In this document: one piece after another, positions 26,680-36,302 of the stretch
How the letters are laid out: each line of letters starts with the position of its first letter
Numbering within the stretch: position 1 is the stretch's first letter
Source of the DNA: an uncultured Flavobacteriaceae bacterium
GTDB lineage: Bacteria > Bacteroidota > Bacteroidia > Flavobacteriales > Flavobacteriaceae
Assembly: GCA_947489085.1 (NCBI GenBank)
Contig: CANLCJ010000001.1
Span: 1 to 64,000 of the forward strand
Reading direction: 5' to 3'
Length of the DNA: 64,000 bases
Made by a program: the position numbers and the translations under genes
The notes under the pieces: model-generated
Told to the model about the DNA's origin: nothing
Database searches by the model: none
The model's input: only the letters and a program-made list of their open reading frames with translations

Positions 26680-28338
26680 TTAATTTTTAAGTTTACCTTT
26701 ATCTAAAGTTATCATTCTGGTGCACTTATTAATCCAAGCGTCGTTACTGCTAACTATAATAAGTGCCCAAGGCCTATCTTTGTGGGTTAGGTAATCTATG
26801 ATAGTATCGGTCTCCACAGGATTAAAACGATCTAAAGCATCTTCTAGTACAAGTACCTTTGGAGCTTTTAAAATGGCTCTTGCTAAAACAATTTTTTTAG
26901 AGAGTGTATGAGACATTTGTTTCCCGTCTGGATACAGTATGGTGTTTAAGCCTTCTGGTTGCTCTTTAATAAAATTGGAAAGTCCAGCTTTTTCAAGAAT
27001 TTCAAAAATTTGCTCGTCTGTAATATCAGGGTTTCCAAAGGTTAAATTCTCTTTTATAGTGCCCTCAAAAGGTGTCTCATCAGATAGAGATAATCCTAAT
27101 TGCGACCTGTAAAAATTAAGATGTAAACTATTAATAGACATGTCGTTAATATAAATATGTCCATCTGTAGCTTCCATAACTCCAGAAATAAGGCGCAATA
27201 GTGTAGATTTACCAGAACCGCTTTCGCCACGTACAAGTATGCGGCTCTCTGGGGTTATTGTTAGAGAAATGTCTTTTAAAATATGCCTATCTCTACCAAT
27301 TACACCATAGGATACATGGTCTAACTCTATAGTTATGCCTTTACTAAACTTAGGTGTTTCTCCTTTCTGGCTTTCTAAGTCTTTATCTACAATTTGGCCT
27401 ATTTTCTCCAAAGAGGTTAAGGCATCGTAAAAGGACTCTAAACCTAAAATGAGTTTTTCTACAGATCCTATAATAAGTAGTATAATAATTTCGGCAGCAA
27501 CAAACTGGCCAATATTCATTTCTTGATTAAGTACCAAAGCCCCCCCGATTAATAACAAACTAGCTGTTACAATTACTTTAAAACTTATCATTTGTATAAA
27601 CTGTAGCATTAAAATCTTAAAGTGGCTTTCTCTGGCTTTTAAATAGTCACTGACTAATACATCGTTTTTTTGAAGTCCTAAACTTGTTTTTCCAGAGAGT
27701 TTAAAGCTAATTACAGATCGTGCTATTTCCTGTATCCAGTGTGCAACCTTGTATTTATTTTTAGATTCTTTTAAGCTTGTATCTAATCCTTTTTTTGCGG
27801 TAAACTTAAATACGATAAAAATTAGTATAAGTAAAAGTAAACCGAATATGATAAAAAATGGGTGGTAAAAAGCCAATAGAATTAATGCAAACATAATTTG
27901 CAATACTGCTGTGGGCACATCTATCAGTATTTTAGAAAGACTTTTTTGTATGGTAAGCGTATCGAAAAAACGGTTGGCTAATTCTGGCGGATAGTAGTTG
28001 CGTAACTCCGACATCTTTATTTTTGGAAAACGATAGCTTAACTCGAAAGAGGACCGCGTAAAAATACGTTGCTGTATGGTTTCAATAATTCGCAATTGCA
28101 TAAGTTGTAAAGCACCAGAAAAGGCAACACCTATGGTTACCAAAATAACAAGTACTATCCAAGATGTCGAGATTTGTGCGCCTTGAATTAAGTTAATAAT
28201 GGCTTGTATGCCTAGTGGTAATGATAAAGCTACAATACCAGAAAAAATAGCGTAATAAAAAACTTGTAAAATTTCCTTTTTGTCTAATTGCAACAAGCCT
28301 ATTAAGCGTTGCCAGGGGGTCATTTGTTGTTGTGCCAT
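26680..28338 (-). CDS. ABC exporter (membrane + ATPase domains) with degenerate ATPase motifs
   Basis: Protein of 552 residues with a type IV ABC membrane domain (helices within ~25-310) and a nucleotide-binding domain. There is no N-terminal C39 peptidase domain. Walker A is intact (GESGSGKST, 371-379). The other motifs are off-consensus: the Q-loop region reads GLSLSDETPFEGTI without Gln, the signature LSGGQ is MSHTLSKK (475-482), Walker B ends VLVLED instead of DE, and the H-loop His is absent (IIVSSND). It may hydrolyse ATP slowly or act mainly as a gated pore. The operon context points to export together with the HlyD and TolC partners. Confidence 0.85.
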   Translation of the reverse strand: MAQQQMTPWQRLIGLLQLDKKEILQVFYYAIFSGIVALSLPLGIQAIINLIQGAQISTSWIVLVILVTIGVAFSGALQLMQLRIIETIQQRIFTRSSFELSYRFPKIKMSELRNYYPPELANRFFDTLTIQKSLSKILIDVPTAVLQIMFALILLAFYHPFFIIFGLLLLILIFIVFKFTAKKGLDTSLKESKNKYKVAHWIQEIARSVISFKLSGKTSLGLQKNDVLVSDYLKARESHFKILMLQFIQMISFKVIVTASLLLIGGALVLNQEMNIGQFVAAEIIILLIIGSVEKLILGLESFYDALTSLEKIGQIVDKDLESQKGETPKFSKGITIELDHVSYGVIGRDRHILKDISLTITPESRILVRGESGSGKSTLLRLISGVMEATDGHIYINDMSINSLHLNFYRSQLGLSLSDETPFEGTIKENLTFGNPDITDEQIFEILEKAGLSNFIKEQPEGLNTILYPDGKQMSHTLSKKIVLARAILKAPKVLVLEDALDRFNPVETDTIIDYLTHKDRPWALIIVSSNDAWINKCTRMITLDKGKLKN

Positions 28339-28340
28339 AG

Positions 28341-29012
28341 TTAAGATTTCAAGGTGTTAAATGCAAGGTTTGTAAAAAAATCTGTGGGTGTTACCTTTAA
28401 GCAACAATCAGTTATAGATTCAAAATGATTTTTCAAGAAATGTTGGTGTAAACTTCCGTCTATAATGGTACTGGCTAGACTAGATGGATATTTATATTCT
28501 GGTTGTAAAGCAATAATTATAGCTTTTAAACGACATACAATACGTTTATAAATAACAAAATAGCCTTCTTTGTTTTCTTGGTCGACTTCTTTAGTTAAAA
28601 ATGACTTAGAATTTTCATTAACTATAATTTTGTTTAAATATACTTCATTTATATGTGAAAAATTAGAATCCTCCTTAGTAACTCTTGTTACAATTTCAAT
28701 TGCTTTTTTTAATTTGTCTTTTGGGGGTAAATTATGAGTTTCTATTACGAGTTGATATTCTATCCAAGCCCAATACCAAGACGATAAATAAAGAAGAAGT
28801 TTGTGTTTACTTTCAAAATAGCGGTAAATAGAACTTTCGTTAGAGCCTATTAGGGCGCCTAACTTTTTAAAAGTAAAACTATCGAAACCAATATCTTCCA
28901 TTAAAATAATGCTGTGCTCTATAATGCGTTTGCCAAGTGCAGAAGATTCAGGGTCTTTTACATATATTTTTTCTGGTACTACAATCTTTAAATTTGAAAG
29001 TAAAGAATCCAT
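28341..29012 (-). CDS. TetR-family transcriptional regulator
   Basis: Protein of 223 residues. The N-terminal TetR HTH is visible (residues ~25-70: KRIIEHSIILMEDIGFDSFTFKKLG, then NESSIYRYFESKHKLL). The C-terminal domain is unassigned. It is the first gene of the export operon, only 2 bases before the ABC gene, so it probably autoregulates the unit in response to a ligand, as local TetR repressors do. A -7 box lies just upstream. Confidence 0.86.
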   Translation of the reverse strand: MDSLLSNLKIVVPEKIYVKDPESSALGKRIIEHSIILMEDIGFDSFTFKKLGALIGSNESSIYRYFESKHKLLLYLSSWYWAWIEYQLVIETHNLPPKDKLKKAIEIVTRVTKEDSNFSHINEVYLNKIIVNENSKSFLTKEVDQENKEGYFVIYKRIVCRLKAIIIALQPEYKYPSSLASTIIDGSLHQHFLKNHFESITDCCLKVTPTDFFTNLAFNTLKS

Positions 29013-29030
29013 AAATGATTATTTTGATTT

Positions 29031-29055
29031 CAAAAATAATAGTAATACTACTAAT
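29031..29055 (-). promoter_or_regulatory. promoter and possible operator of the TetR-ABC-HlyD-TolC operon
   Basis: On the minus strand TATTTTTG (29031-29038) matches the -7 box, 19 bases before the start codon. Just upstream, TAGTA-ATAC-TACTA at 29040-29053 is a palindrome that could bind a TetR dimer. The operator is inferred from position only. Confidence 0.5.
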
Positions 29056-29512
29056 TTTTAAATAAAAAACTATTTATATTTTTAATGTAATACATTAGTT
29101 TTTTTTATGTGTTTGTTCATTTTGAACATAAGTAATTGATTTGTTGTTGTTTATGGTATTTTAGAAATAGTGTCGAATTGGTAATAGCGTTAAAATAAAA
29201 CAAAACCCTAAACTAAAATATACAGGTAGTAATGGCAGAAATGAAGGTATAATAATGTTAATTTTAATCTATGGCGCTATTTGTAGGTTAGTACTTTGTT
29301 TAACCGATAAAAAGTATAAGATATCTTTAAAAATGAATGCAAACATGATGGCGTTTTGTATTGTGAATTTGAAAATATGAAGGTTTTGATGTAGTACTGC
29401 AAAAAAAAGTTTTCGGACTTCGTAATCCATAATATAAACTTATTCTAAAATTGTTTAAATAGATGTTAATACTGTTAAACATTTGGTGGAAAATTGGTAT
29501 TTTTATAGTAAG
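29056..29512. other. intergenic region, no gene seen
   Basis: About 450 AT-rich bases between the divergent TetR and VWA genes; no coding sequence or repeat recognised. Confidence 0.35.
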
Positions 29513-30640
29513 ATGGAGAACAATTCAACGAACAGAAAAGGTTTTGTATTTAAAACTTACGAAGCCCCGTACCAATCGCCTTTCGATAAGCTTTTCGAAA
29601 TATTTAAAGAGCTCATTATACATACCTCTGGAGATTTTGATGAAGCCATAAGTTGGCTGCGCGAACTAGATAAAGAATATAAGCTAACAACACCAGAGTA
29701 CACTATAGAAGATTTTATTGAAGACCTTAAGCAAAAGGGCTACTTAAAAGAAGAAATAGACAGCAACGGTAACGGTGGTTTAGGCATTACGGCAAAGACA
29801 GAGCGTGCCATACGCCAACAAGCACTAGATCAAATTTTTGGTAAAATAAAACGCAGTGGTCAAGGCAATCATAAAAGTAAAAGCCCAGGCATAGGAGACG
29901 AACATACAGGAGATTTTAGAAATTACCAGTTTGGAGACGCTCTAGATCGGGTATCGATGACGGAAAGTTTAAAGAATGCGCAAATAAATCATGGCATTTC
30001 AGATTTCAAACTATCTGAAGACGATCTCGTGGTTGAAGACACCCTGCATAAATCTCAAATGAGTACGGTTTTAATGATAGATATTAGCCATAGTATGATA
30101 CTTTATGGAGAAGATCGTATTACACCTGCCAAAAAAGTAGCAATGGCTCTTGCAGAGCTTATTACCACACGTTACCCTAAAGATACTTTAGATATTATTG
30201 TATTTGGTAACGATGCATGGCGTATAGAAATTAAAGATCTGCCTTATTTAAAAGTTGGACCATACCATACCAATACTGTAGCGGGGTTGCAATTAGCTAT
30301 GGATTTATTACGCCGTAAGCGCAATACAAACAAACAAATTTTTATGATTACCGATGGTAAACCCAGTTGTTTACGTATGCCAGACGGACAATATTATAAA
30401 AATAGCATGGGCTTAGATACACACATTGTAAATAAATGCTATATGATGGCGCAACAAGCACGAAAACTTCACGTCCCCATAACCACATTTATGATTGCAA
30501 AAGACGAATATCTTATGCAGTTTGTACGCGAATTTACGCATGCCAATCAAGGTAAAGCATTTTACACAGGGCTAAAAGGTCTGGGAGAAATGATTTTTGA
30601 AGATTACGAGACCAATAGAAAGAAAAGAATTAAAGGCTAA
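29513..30640 (+). CDS. VWA-domain protein, partner of an AAA+ ATPase
   Basis: I choose the ATG at 29513 (MENNSTNRKGFVFKTYEAP), 375 residues; an ATG at 29483 would add ten residues of low quality. The von Willebrand A domain carries a full MIDAS site: DISHS in VLMIDISHSM, Thr in YHTNTVAGL, and Asp in MITDGKPS. The N-terminal ~170 residues are charged and helical. VWA proteins next to MoxR-like ATPases act together as metal-dependent chaperone pairs. The ATPase gene follows 88 bases downstream. Confidence 0.83.
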   Translation: MENNSTNRKGFVFKTYEAPYQSPFDKLFEIFKELIIHTSGDFDEAISWLRELDKEYKLTTPEYTIEDFIEDLKQKGYLKEEIDSNGNGGLGITAKTERAIRQQALDQIFGKIKRSGQGNHKSKSPGIGDEHTGDFRNYQFGDALDRVSMTESLKNAQINHGISDFKLSEDDLVVEDTLHKSQMSTVLMIDISHSMILYGEDRITPAKKVAMALAELITTRYPKDTLDIIVFGNDAWRIEIKDLPYLKVGPYHTNTVAGLQLAMDLLRRKRNTNKQIFMITDGKPSCLRMPDGQYYKNSMGLDTHIVNKCYMMAQQARKLHVPITTFMIAKDEYLMQFVREFTHANQGKAFYTGLKGLGEMIFEDYETNRKKRIKG

Positions 30641-30728
30641 TGCTTTTAGAGCATCACCTTGTAAAAGGCAATAGCTTTTTTAATAACCTCATAAAAATTA
30701 AGATGTTTTAGAGCAAAACATAAACTAT

Positions 30729-32195
30729 ATGGAAATAACAAACATAGCAACATTAGGCGCTTTAAAGACGTCTGGATATCAACCAAAATCTATTAAAGAC
30801 GAACTTCGCCAAAATTTAATTAGAAAAATTAAGGCAAAAGAAACAACTTTTGAAGGTGTACATGGTTACGAAAACACTGTAATTCCAGAATTAGAGCGCG
30901 CAATATTATCTAGACATAACATTAATTTATTAGGGTTAAGAGGGCAAGCAAAAACAAGACTTGCGCGTTTAATGTTAAATTTATTAGATGAATATATCCC
31001 TGTAGTTAAAGGATCGGATGTTAATGACGACCCGCTACAGCCTATTTCTAGATATGCTACAGCGCTTATTAGTGCAGAAGGTGATAATACGCCCATAACA
31101 TGGATGCATAGAAGTGAACGTTTTGCAGAAAAACTAGCAACACCAGATGTAACGGTGGCCGATATTATAGGAGATGTAGACCCTATAAAGGCCGCTAATT
31201 TAAAATTAAGTTATGCAGACGATCGTGTCATACATTATGGTATGATACCTCGTGCAAACCGTTGCATATTTGTTATTAATGAACTCCCAGATTTACAAGC
31301 CAGAATACAGGTAGCGTTATTTAATATTTTGCAAGAGGGCGATGTGCAAATACGAGGCTTTAAGTTGCGCCTGCCTTTAGATATGCAATTTGTGTTTACA
31401 GCAAATCCAGAAGATTATACCAATAGAGGAAGTATAGTAACGCCTCTAAAGGATAGAATTGGTTCTCAAATTTTAACGCATTATCCAGAGGATATTGAAA
31501 CAGCAAGACGCATCACGGCTCAGGAGTCTCAGTTAGTAGAAGGGCAAAAAGATGAAATTTATGTGCCAGACTTGGCTAAAGACTTGTTAGAACAAATTGT
31601 ATTCGAAGCCAGAGACAGTGCCTATGTAGATGCTAAATCTGGAGTAAGTGCGCGTTTAAGTATAACAGCTTTCGAAAATTTGTTGAGCACAGCAGAACGC
31701 AGAGCACTGGTGGCTGGAGATAAGCACACATCGTTACGCTTAAGTGATTTCTTAGGCATAATACCAGCTATAACAGGTAAAGTAGAGTTGGTTTACGAAG
31801 GTGAGCAAGAAGGCGCGGCAGTTGTGGCTTATAATTTAATAGGATCTGCTGTTAAACGTTTGTTCGAATCTTTCTTTCCAAAGGTTGAAAAATTGAAGAA
31901 GCAAGAAGAAGAAACACCTTATGATGCTATTGTATCTTGGTTCTTTAATCAAAAAGATGGGTTTGAGCTTTTAGATGATGTTAGAGATAAAACTTATAAA
32001 AGCATGCTAGATGGTATAACACCTTTGGATGATTTACTAGGGGAGTACCAACCTAAACTTAGAAAAGAAGACAGTTATTTTGTAAAAGAATTTGTGCTTT
32101 GGGCACTTTCGGAATATAAGCAATTGAGTAAGCACCGTTTTTCGGAAGGGATACAATTTCAAGACCCTTATGGTAGCTTTATAAGCGGCATTTAA
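30729..32195 (+). CDS. MoxR/magnesium-chelatase-like AAA+ ATPase
   Basis: Protein of 488 residues. The Walker A region is LLGLRGQAKTRLAR (~72-85), a variant P-loop in which Ala precedes the Lys-Thr. Walker B is CIFVINELPDL with Asn for the usual Asp. Sensor 1 lies in FVFTANPEDYTNRG (Asn). Family resemblance is to magnesium-chelatase subunit I and sigma-54 interacting domains. Together with the VWA protein it should form a cytosolic remodelling machine; the client is unknown. Confidence 0.83.
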   Translation: MEITNIATLGALKTSGYQPKSIKDELRQNLIRKIKAKETTFEGVHGYENTVIPELERAILSRHNINLLGLRGQAKTRLARLMLNLLDEYIPVVKGSDVNDDPLQPISRYATALISAEGDNTPITWMHRSERFAEKLATPDVTVADIIGDVDPIKAANLKLSYADDRVIHYGMIPRANRCIFVINELPDLQARIQVALFNILQEGDVQIRGFKLRLPLDMQFVFTANPEDYTNRGSIVTPLKDRIGSQILTHYPEDIETARRITAQESQLVEGQKDEIYVPDLAKDLLEQIVFEARDSAYVDAKSGVSARLSITAFENLLSTAERRALVAGDKHTSLRLSDFLGIIPAITGKVELVYEGEQEGAAVVAYNLIGSAVKRLFESFFPKVEKLKKQEEETPYDAIVSWFFNQKDGFELLDDVRDKTYKSMLDGITPLDDLLGEYQPKLRKEDSYFVKEFVLWALSEYKQLSKHRFSEGIQFQDPYGSFISGI

Positions 32196-32214
32196 TGTAA
32201 AAAGAAGTCAAAAC

Positions 32215-32250
32215 AAAAAGCGGTAACATTTTAATGTTACCGCTTTTTTA
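32215..32250. terminator. bidirectional terminator
   Basis: AAGCGGTAACATT / AATGTTACCGCTT stem with flanking A- and T-runs, between the AAA+ gene (+) and the DUF3276 gene (-). Confidence 0.9.
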
Positions 32251-32256
32251 ATATCT

Positions 32257-32652
32257 TTAAATATCGTCGAAATCGATGTCTGTAAAGCTTTCGGTAGATG
32301 TACTTTCGTCTGTGGCAGTAGTAGCACTATCAGGCGCAGGCGTATCATAGTCTTTTTTAAAGTCTTTCTGGTGGCGCTCACTTATTACTTCATCTCCTTT
32401 TTCTTTAATGATGTACTCTGTCATTTCAGAAAGTATATCTTTAAACTCAGTAAAATCTTCTTTGTAAATGTAGATTTTGTGTTTCTTATAATGGTAAGAT
32501 CCATCGTCGTTAGTAAACTTTTTACTCTCTGTAATAGTTAAATAATAATCGTCAGCTTTTGTAGCTCTTACATCAAAAAAATATGTGCGTCTTCCTGCTC
32601 TTAATACTTTAGAAAAAATTTCCTCTTTCTCCATCATGCCGTAGTTACCCAT
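32257..32652 (-). CDS. DUF3276 / PUR-family nucleic-acid-binding protein
   Basis: Protein of 131 residues. The PUR-like domain covers ~residues 7-95 (EEIFSKVLRAGRRTYFFDVRATKADDYYLTI in pieces, then HYKKHKIYIYKEDF). It is followed by an acidic Asp/Thr-rich tail. Bacterial DUF3276 proteins bind single-stranded DNA or RNA as dimers. Start could be Met1 or the later MMEKEE; both fit. It is probably monocistronic. Confidence 0.88.
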   Translation of the reverse strand: MGNYGMMEKEEIFSKVLRAGRRTYFFDVRATKADDYYLTITESKKFTNDDGSYHYKKHKIYIYKEDFTEFKDILSEMTEYIIKEKGDEVISERHQKDFKKDYDTPAPDSATTATDESTSTESFTDIDFDDI

Positions 32653-32799
32653 TGTACTGTAAATTAATTAAACACTGGTTGTGTTTTTCAAAAATGTAAA
32701 AAAAAGAGAAACTAACCAACATTTTTTTAAGATTATTTTTAAAATGTTGAATTTAATTAAAACATTTAAAACGCTAGGTGTGTAAAATAGAATATGTTT

Positions 32800-34557
32800 C
32801 TAAGCCTGAGCTTCGGTAGTTTGGCTTAATTGTTTAAGGTATAATTCTTTATAGTAACCTTCTGTATCTATAAGTGATTTATGGTTGCCTTCCTGTACAA
32901 TTTTACCATTGTCTAAAACAATAATTTTATCTGCATTTTTAGCAGAAGAAATACGGTGGCTTACAATTATAGTTGTTTTACCTTTAGAAATTTTAAAGAG
33001 ATTTTTAAGTATTTTCTCCTCCGTTTCGGTATCTACAGCAGAAAGGCAATCGTCAAATAATAGAATGTCTGGCGATTTTATAATGGCTCTAGCTATAGAA
33101 ACACGCTGTTTTTGGCCACCAGAAAGTGTAATGCCTCTTTCTCCTAAAACAGTATCATAACCTTTATTAAAACCAATAATATTTTTGTGTACTTTCGCGT
33201 TTTTAGCAGCTGTTATAACTTCCTCGTCTGTAGCATCCTCTTTTCCAAATTTAATATTTTGCTTTATAGTATCGGAAAATAAAAAAGCATCTTGGGGGAC
33301 ATAACCTATATGTTCTCGTAAATCTGTTAAGTTATGTTGTCTTATGGCAAGATTATTTATTAGAATTTTGCCTGAAGTAGCATCGTAAAGCCTACCAATT
33401 AAATCTAAAACTGTAGATTTACCAGACCCTGTTTTTCCCAAAATGGCTAATGTTTGCCCTTTTTCAACCTTAAAAGAGACCTGTTTTAAGGCCTCGATAT
33501 TAGTATCGTCGTATGTAAACGAAACGTCTTCGAAAGTAATATCTCCAGTAATTTTGGTATGGCCTTCAACTTCATTTTTTATTTCTGGCTCAATTTTTAA
33601 AAACTCATTAATACGCTCTTGCGAGGCTTCTGCTTGCTGTATTATAGAGGTTACCCAACCTACAGTTGCTACAGGCCAGGTTAGCATATTTACATAAATA
33701 ATAAACTCCGCAATAGTACCAAGACTTTCTATTTGGCCGTTTATATATTGCATGCCTCCAACATAAATAACTAAAAGGTTACTGGTGCCAATAAGTAAAA
33801 TCATCATAGGAAAAAATAATGCCTGTACTTTAACCAAATGCAATTGCTTGTCTTTACTGGTTACAGCCAATTCATTAAAGTTAGCTGAGGTTTTAGGTTC
33901 TATACCGTAAGCTTTAATTACCGAAATACCACTAAAAGATTCTTGCGTAAATGTAGACAACTTAGATAAATACTCTTGGACTACAGTACTACGTTTATGG
34001 ATTTCCTTACTTAATTTATATATTATGGCAGACAAAATAGGCAAGGGTATAATGGTATAAAGTGTTAACGTTGGTGCCTGATTAAACATGTATATTAACG
34101 CAATAACAAACAATGTAACCGTATTAATACTATACATAATGGCTGGACCAGCATACATACGCACACGTCCAACATCTTCACTAATTCGGTTCATTAAATC
34201 TCCTGTTCTGTTTTTTTTATAAAAGTTCAAGGAAAGTTTTTGGTACTGCTCGTAAATCTCATTTTTAAGATCGTATTCAATAAAACGAGAAACGTTAATT
34301 ATAGTTTGGCGCATTAAAAACGTAAATATACCTGCAATAATGGCGGCGCCAACAATATATAATATAGCTTCAAGAAGTTCTGCTTTTATTTCGGTTGGAT
34401 TTAGGCCTGCCTTGTTTTCAATAATTTCGAAAATACGCCTAATATAACGCGGTGTAAATAACAGAAAAATTCGAGCTATAATAGTAATTACAATACCTAC
34501 CAGAAGGTGAGATTTGTATTTTAAAAAGTATTTATTTAGGTGCTTTAGTTCTTTCAC
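32800..34557 (-). CDS. ABC transporter, half-size exporter (membrane + ATPase)
   Basis: I choose a GTG start at 34557 (VKELKHLNKYFLKYKSHLL), 585 residues. An ATG at 34731 would add 58 hydrophobic residues that read through the promoter, and a -7 box lies at 34580-34587. The membrane domain has six helices (to ~310). Motifs: Walker A GKTGSGKST, signature LSGGQKQR, Walker B ILLFDDCLSAVD with Asp instead of the catalytic Glu, and switch IIVSHR with His. MsbA/lipid-exporter-like outline; substrate unknown. A Glu-to-Asp change is seen in one half of some heterodimeric exporters. Confidence 0.87.
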   Translation of the reverse strand: MKELKHLNKYFLKYKSHLLVGIVITIIARIFLLFTPRYIRRIFEIIENKAGLNPTEIKAELLEAILYIVGAAIIAGIFTFLMRQTIINVSRFIEYDLKNEIYEQYQKLSLNFYKKNRTGDLMNRISEDVGRVRMYAGPAIMYSINTVTLFVIALIYMFNQAPTLTLYTIIPLPILSAIIYKLSKEIHKRSTVVQEYLSKLSTFTQESFSGISVIKAYGIEPKTSANFNELAVTSKDKQLHLVKVQALFFPMMILLIGTSNLLVIYVGGMQYINGQIESLGTIAEFIIYVNMLTWPVATVGWVTSIIQQAEASQERINEFLKIEPEIKNEVEGHTKITGDITFEDVSFTYDDTNIEALKQVSFKVEKGQTLAILGKTGSGKSTVLDLIGRLYDATSGKILINNLAIRQHNLTDLREHIGYVPQDAFLFSDTIKQNIKFGKEDATDEEVITAAKNAKVHKNIIGFNKGYDTVLGERGITLSGGQKQRVSIARAIIKSPDILLFDDCLSAVDTETEEKILKNLFKISKGKTTIIVSHRISSAKNADKIIVLDNGKIVQEGNHKSLIDTEGYYKELYLKQLSQTTEAQA

Positions 34558-34579
34558 GTAGTGCTTTGATACAGTAGTG

Positions 34580-34587
34580 CAAATATA
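34580..34587 (-). promoter_or_regulatory. -7 box of the ABC exporter gene
   Basis: TATATTTG on the minus strand, ~22 bases before the GTG at 34557. This position makes an upstream ATG at 34731 unlikely as the true start. Confidence 0.65.
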
Positions 34588-34700
34588 AAGTAATAAAAGT
34601 AGAATTTTAATGCAATAGCGTAGTGGCTTGTTAAATAAAACCCAAATAAAATTTAAATAAACAAAAGCAAAATATGCCATTCGATTTATGAAAATAGTTT

Positions 34701-34708
34701 TATTTTTG
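34701..34708 (+). promoter_or_regulatory. -7 box of nusB
   Basis: TATTTTTG on the plus strand, 54 bases before the nusB start. It lies back to back with the exporter promoter at 34580. Confidence 0.6.
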
Positions 34709-34761
34709 CCGAATAATTGTAGGCAAACCACAGCCTAAAGTTTTAACTAAAGTTCTTTGCA

Positions 34762-35709
34762 ATGATGCTAAACAGAAGACATATTCGTGTAAAAGTAATG
34801 CAGACCATTTACGCTTTTAAGGGAAGTGCGAGTGATGATTTAACTAAGGATCAAAAATTCTTATTGTTTAGTATAGACAACATGTATAATTTGTACTTGT
34901 TGATTATTTCTTTGTTATTGGCGGTGCAAGAACGTGCCGAGCAGGACATAGAGAAAAAACTAAAAAAGCATTTAGCGACTTCCGAAGATAAAAATCCTAA
35001 CCGTAAATTTATAAATAACCAAGTGTTTCAGCACTTAAGGGATAATGAGGCTTTACGAGATAAATTAAAGGCCAATAGATCTATAAACTGGGATTTGGAT
35101 AGTGAGTATGTAGATATTATTTTCAAGGCTATTGTAAAAAGCGAACTGTATGCAGAATACATGCAAACGAGAACATCTGACTTTAAGGAAGATAAAGACT
35201 TTTTTGTAGACATGTTTAAAGATATTATTGCACCAAACGATAAGTTGTGCGATTATATTGAAGACAAAAACCTAACTTGGGTAGACGATATGCCTACTGT
35301 TAATACTACAATACTAAAGCTTTTTAGAAAATTAAAAACCAGTACTGCAGAAGCCCATTTTGTACCAAAACTGTATAAGGATACAGACGATAAACAGTTT
35401 GCCATAGATTTATTTAGAAAAACAATTTTAAATGTAACGGCAATAAACAACGAGATCTCTCAAAAAACTAAAAATTGGGATACAGAGCGTATTGCAAGTC
35501 TAGATAATGTGCTATTACAAATGGGAATTTGCGAATTACAGCATTTTTCGTCTATACCTGTTAAGGTTACTATAAACGAATATCTTGAAATAGCAAAGGA
35601 ATATTCTACCCCTAAGAGCAGCATTTTTATAAATGGTATTTTAGATAAATTGGTCAAAGAATACAAAGAAGAAAATAAATTTAACAAAATTGGTCGTGGC
35701 TTGGTGTAG
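34762..35709 (+). CDS. nusB: transcription antitermination factor NusB (Bacteroidetes long form)
   Basis: Protein of 315 residues. It starts MMLNRRHIRVKVMQ, the RNA-binding Arg-rich helix of NusB, and ends with the helical NusB core (LDNVLLQMGICELQHF, then VTINEYLEIAKEYSTPKSSIFINGILDKL). It is longer than the ~140-residue E. coli protein because of a helical insert (~70-190), which is normal in Bacteroidetes. It functions in rRNA transcription antitermination with NusE. Confidence 0.93.
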   Translation: MMLNRRHIRVKVMQTIYAFKGSASDDLTKDQKFLLFSIDNMYNLYLLIISLLLAVQERAEQDIEKKLKKHLATSEDKNPNRKFINNQVFQHLRDNEALRDKLKANRSINWDLDSEYVDIIFKAIVKSELYAEYMQTRTSDFKEDKDFFVDMFKDIIAPNDKLCDYIEDKNLTWVDDMPTVNTTILKLFRKLKTSTAEAHFVPKLYKDTDDKQFAIDLFRKTILNVTAINNEISQKTKNWDTERIASLDNVLLQMGICELQHFSSIPVKVTINEYLEIAKEYSTPKSSIFINGILDKLVKEYKEENKFNKIGRGLV

Positions 35710-35818
35710 TATTTTTTTGCCTTTAACATTTTATATGGCATGTAATGCAGCCTTAAAAGTTTTTAAACACTAAAAATATTGCTATTTTTACAAACCAATT
35801 TATAATACACAGTATAAT

Positions 35819-36292
35819 ATGAGAAAAATAATTTTAGGTATAACAGCCTTATGTTTGGTAGCTTTTACCAGCTGCAAGGAGAATGCAACAAAAAAAATTG
35901 ACGATACTAACGTAGCAGAGGCAGCAGCCAGAGATGCCGTATCTTCTAAATTTCCAGTTTTAGAATTTGAAAAAAGCGAGCACGACTTTGGAGAAATAGA
36001 ATCTAAACAGCCTGTTGAAACGGTATTTAAATACAAAAACACGGGAGAAGCGCCTTTAGTAATTACCAACATAAAAACAAGTTGTGGTTGTACAGTGCCT
36101 AAAGATTGGAGTAGAGAGCCTCTAGCTCCTGGTAAAGAAGGGAAATTTACAGTAAAATATAATGCGAGTGGAAAAAACAAAGTTTCTAAAACCATTACAA
36201 TTACTGCAAATACAGAAAAAGGCACAGAAACTGTAAAAATTACAGCATTTGTTAAGCCAGACCCTAACGCAGCACAAGCACCTAACAGTTAA
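35819..36292 (+). CDS. DUF1573-domain lipoprotein
   Basis: Protein of 157 residues. The lipobox is VAFTSC (Cys19). The DUF1573 Ig-like domain spans ~50-145 (FGEIESKQPVETVFKYKNTG, then SCGCTVPKDW). The paired Cys in TSCGCT is typical. It precedes yajC by 10 bases, an arrangement common in Flavobacteriaceae, so it may be linked to envelope secretion; the exact role is unknown. Confidence 0.87.
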   Translation: MRKIILGITALCLVAFTSCKENATKKIDDTNVAEAAARDAVSSKFPVLEFEKSEHDFGEIESKQPVETVFKYKNTGEAPLVITNIKTSCGCTVPKDWSREPLAPGKEGKFTVKYNASGKNKVSKTITITANTEKGTETVKITAFVKPDPNAAQAPNS

Positions 36293-36302
36293 ATAGATAA
36301 AA

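Noticed and set aside
32800-34557. Glu-to-Asp change in the Walker B of the second ABC exporter considered as inactivation
   Set aside because: Signature, Walker A and H-loop are canonical and Asp at this place is known in functional exporters, so it was not listed as a separate finding.
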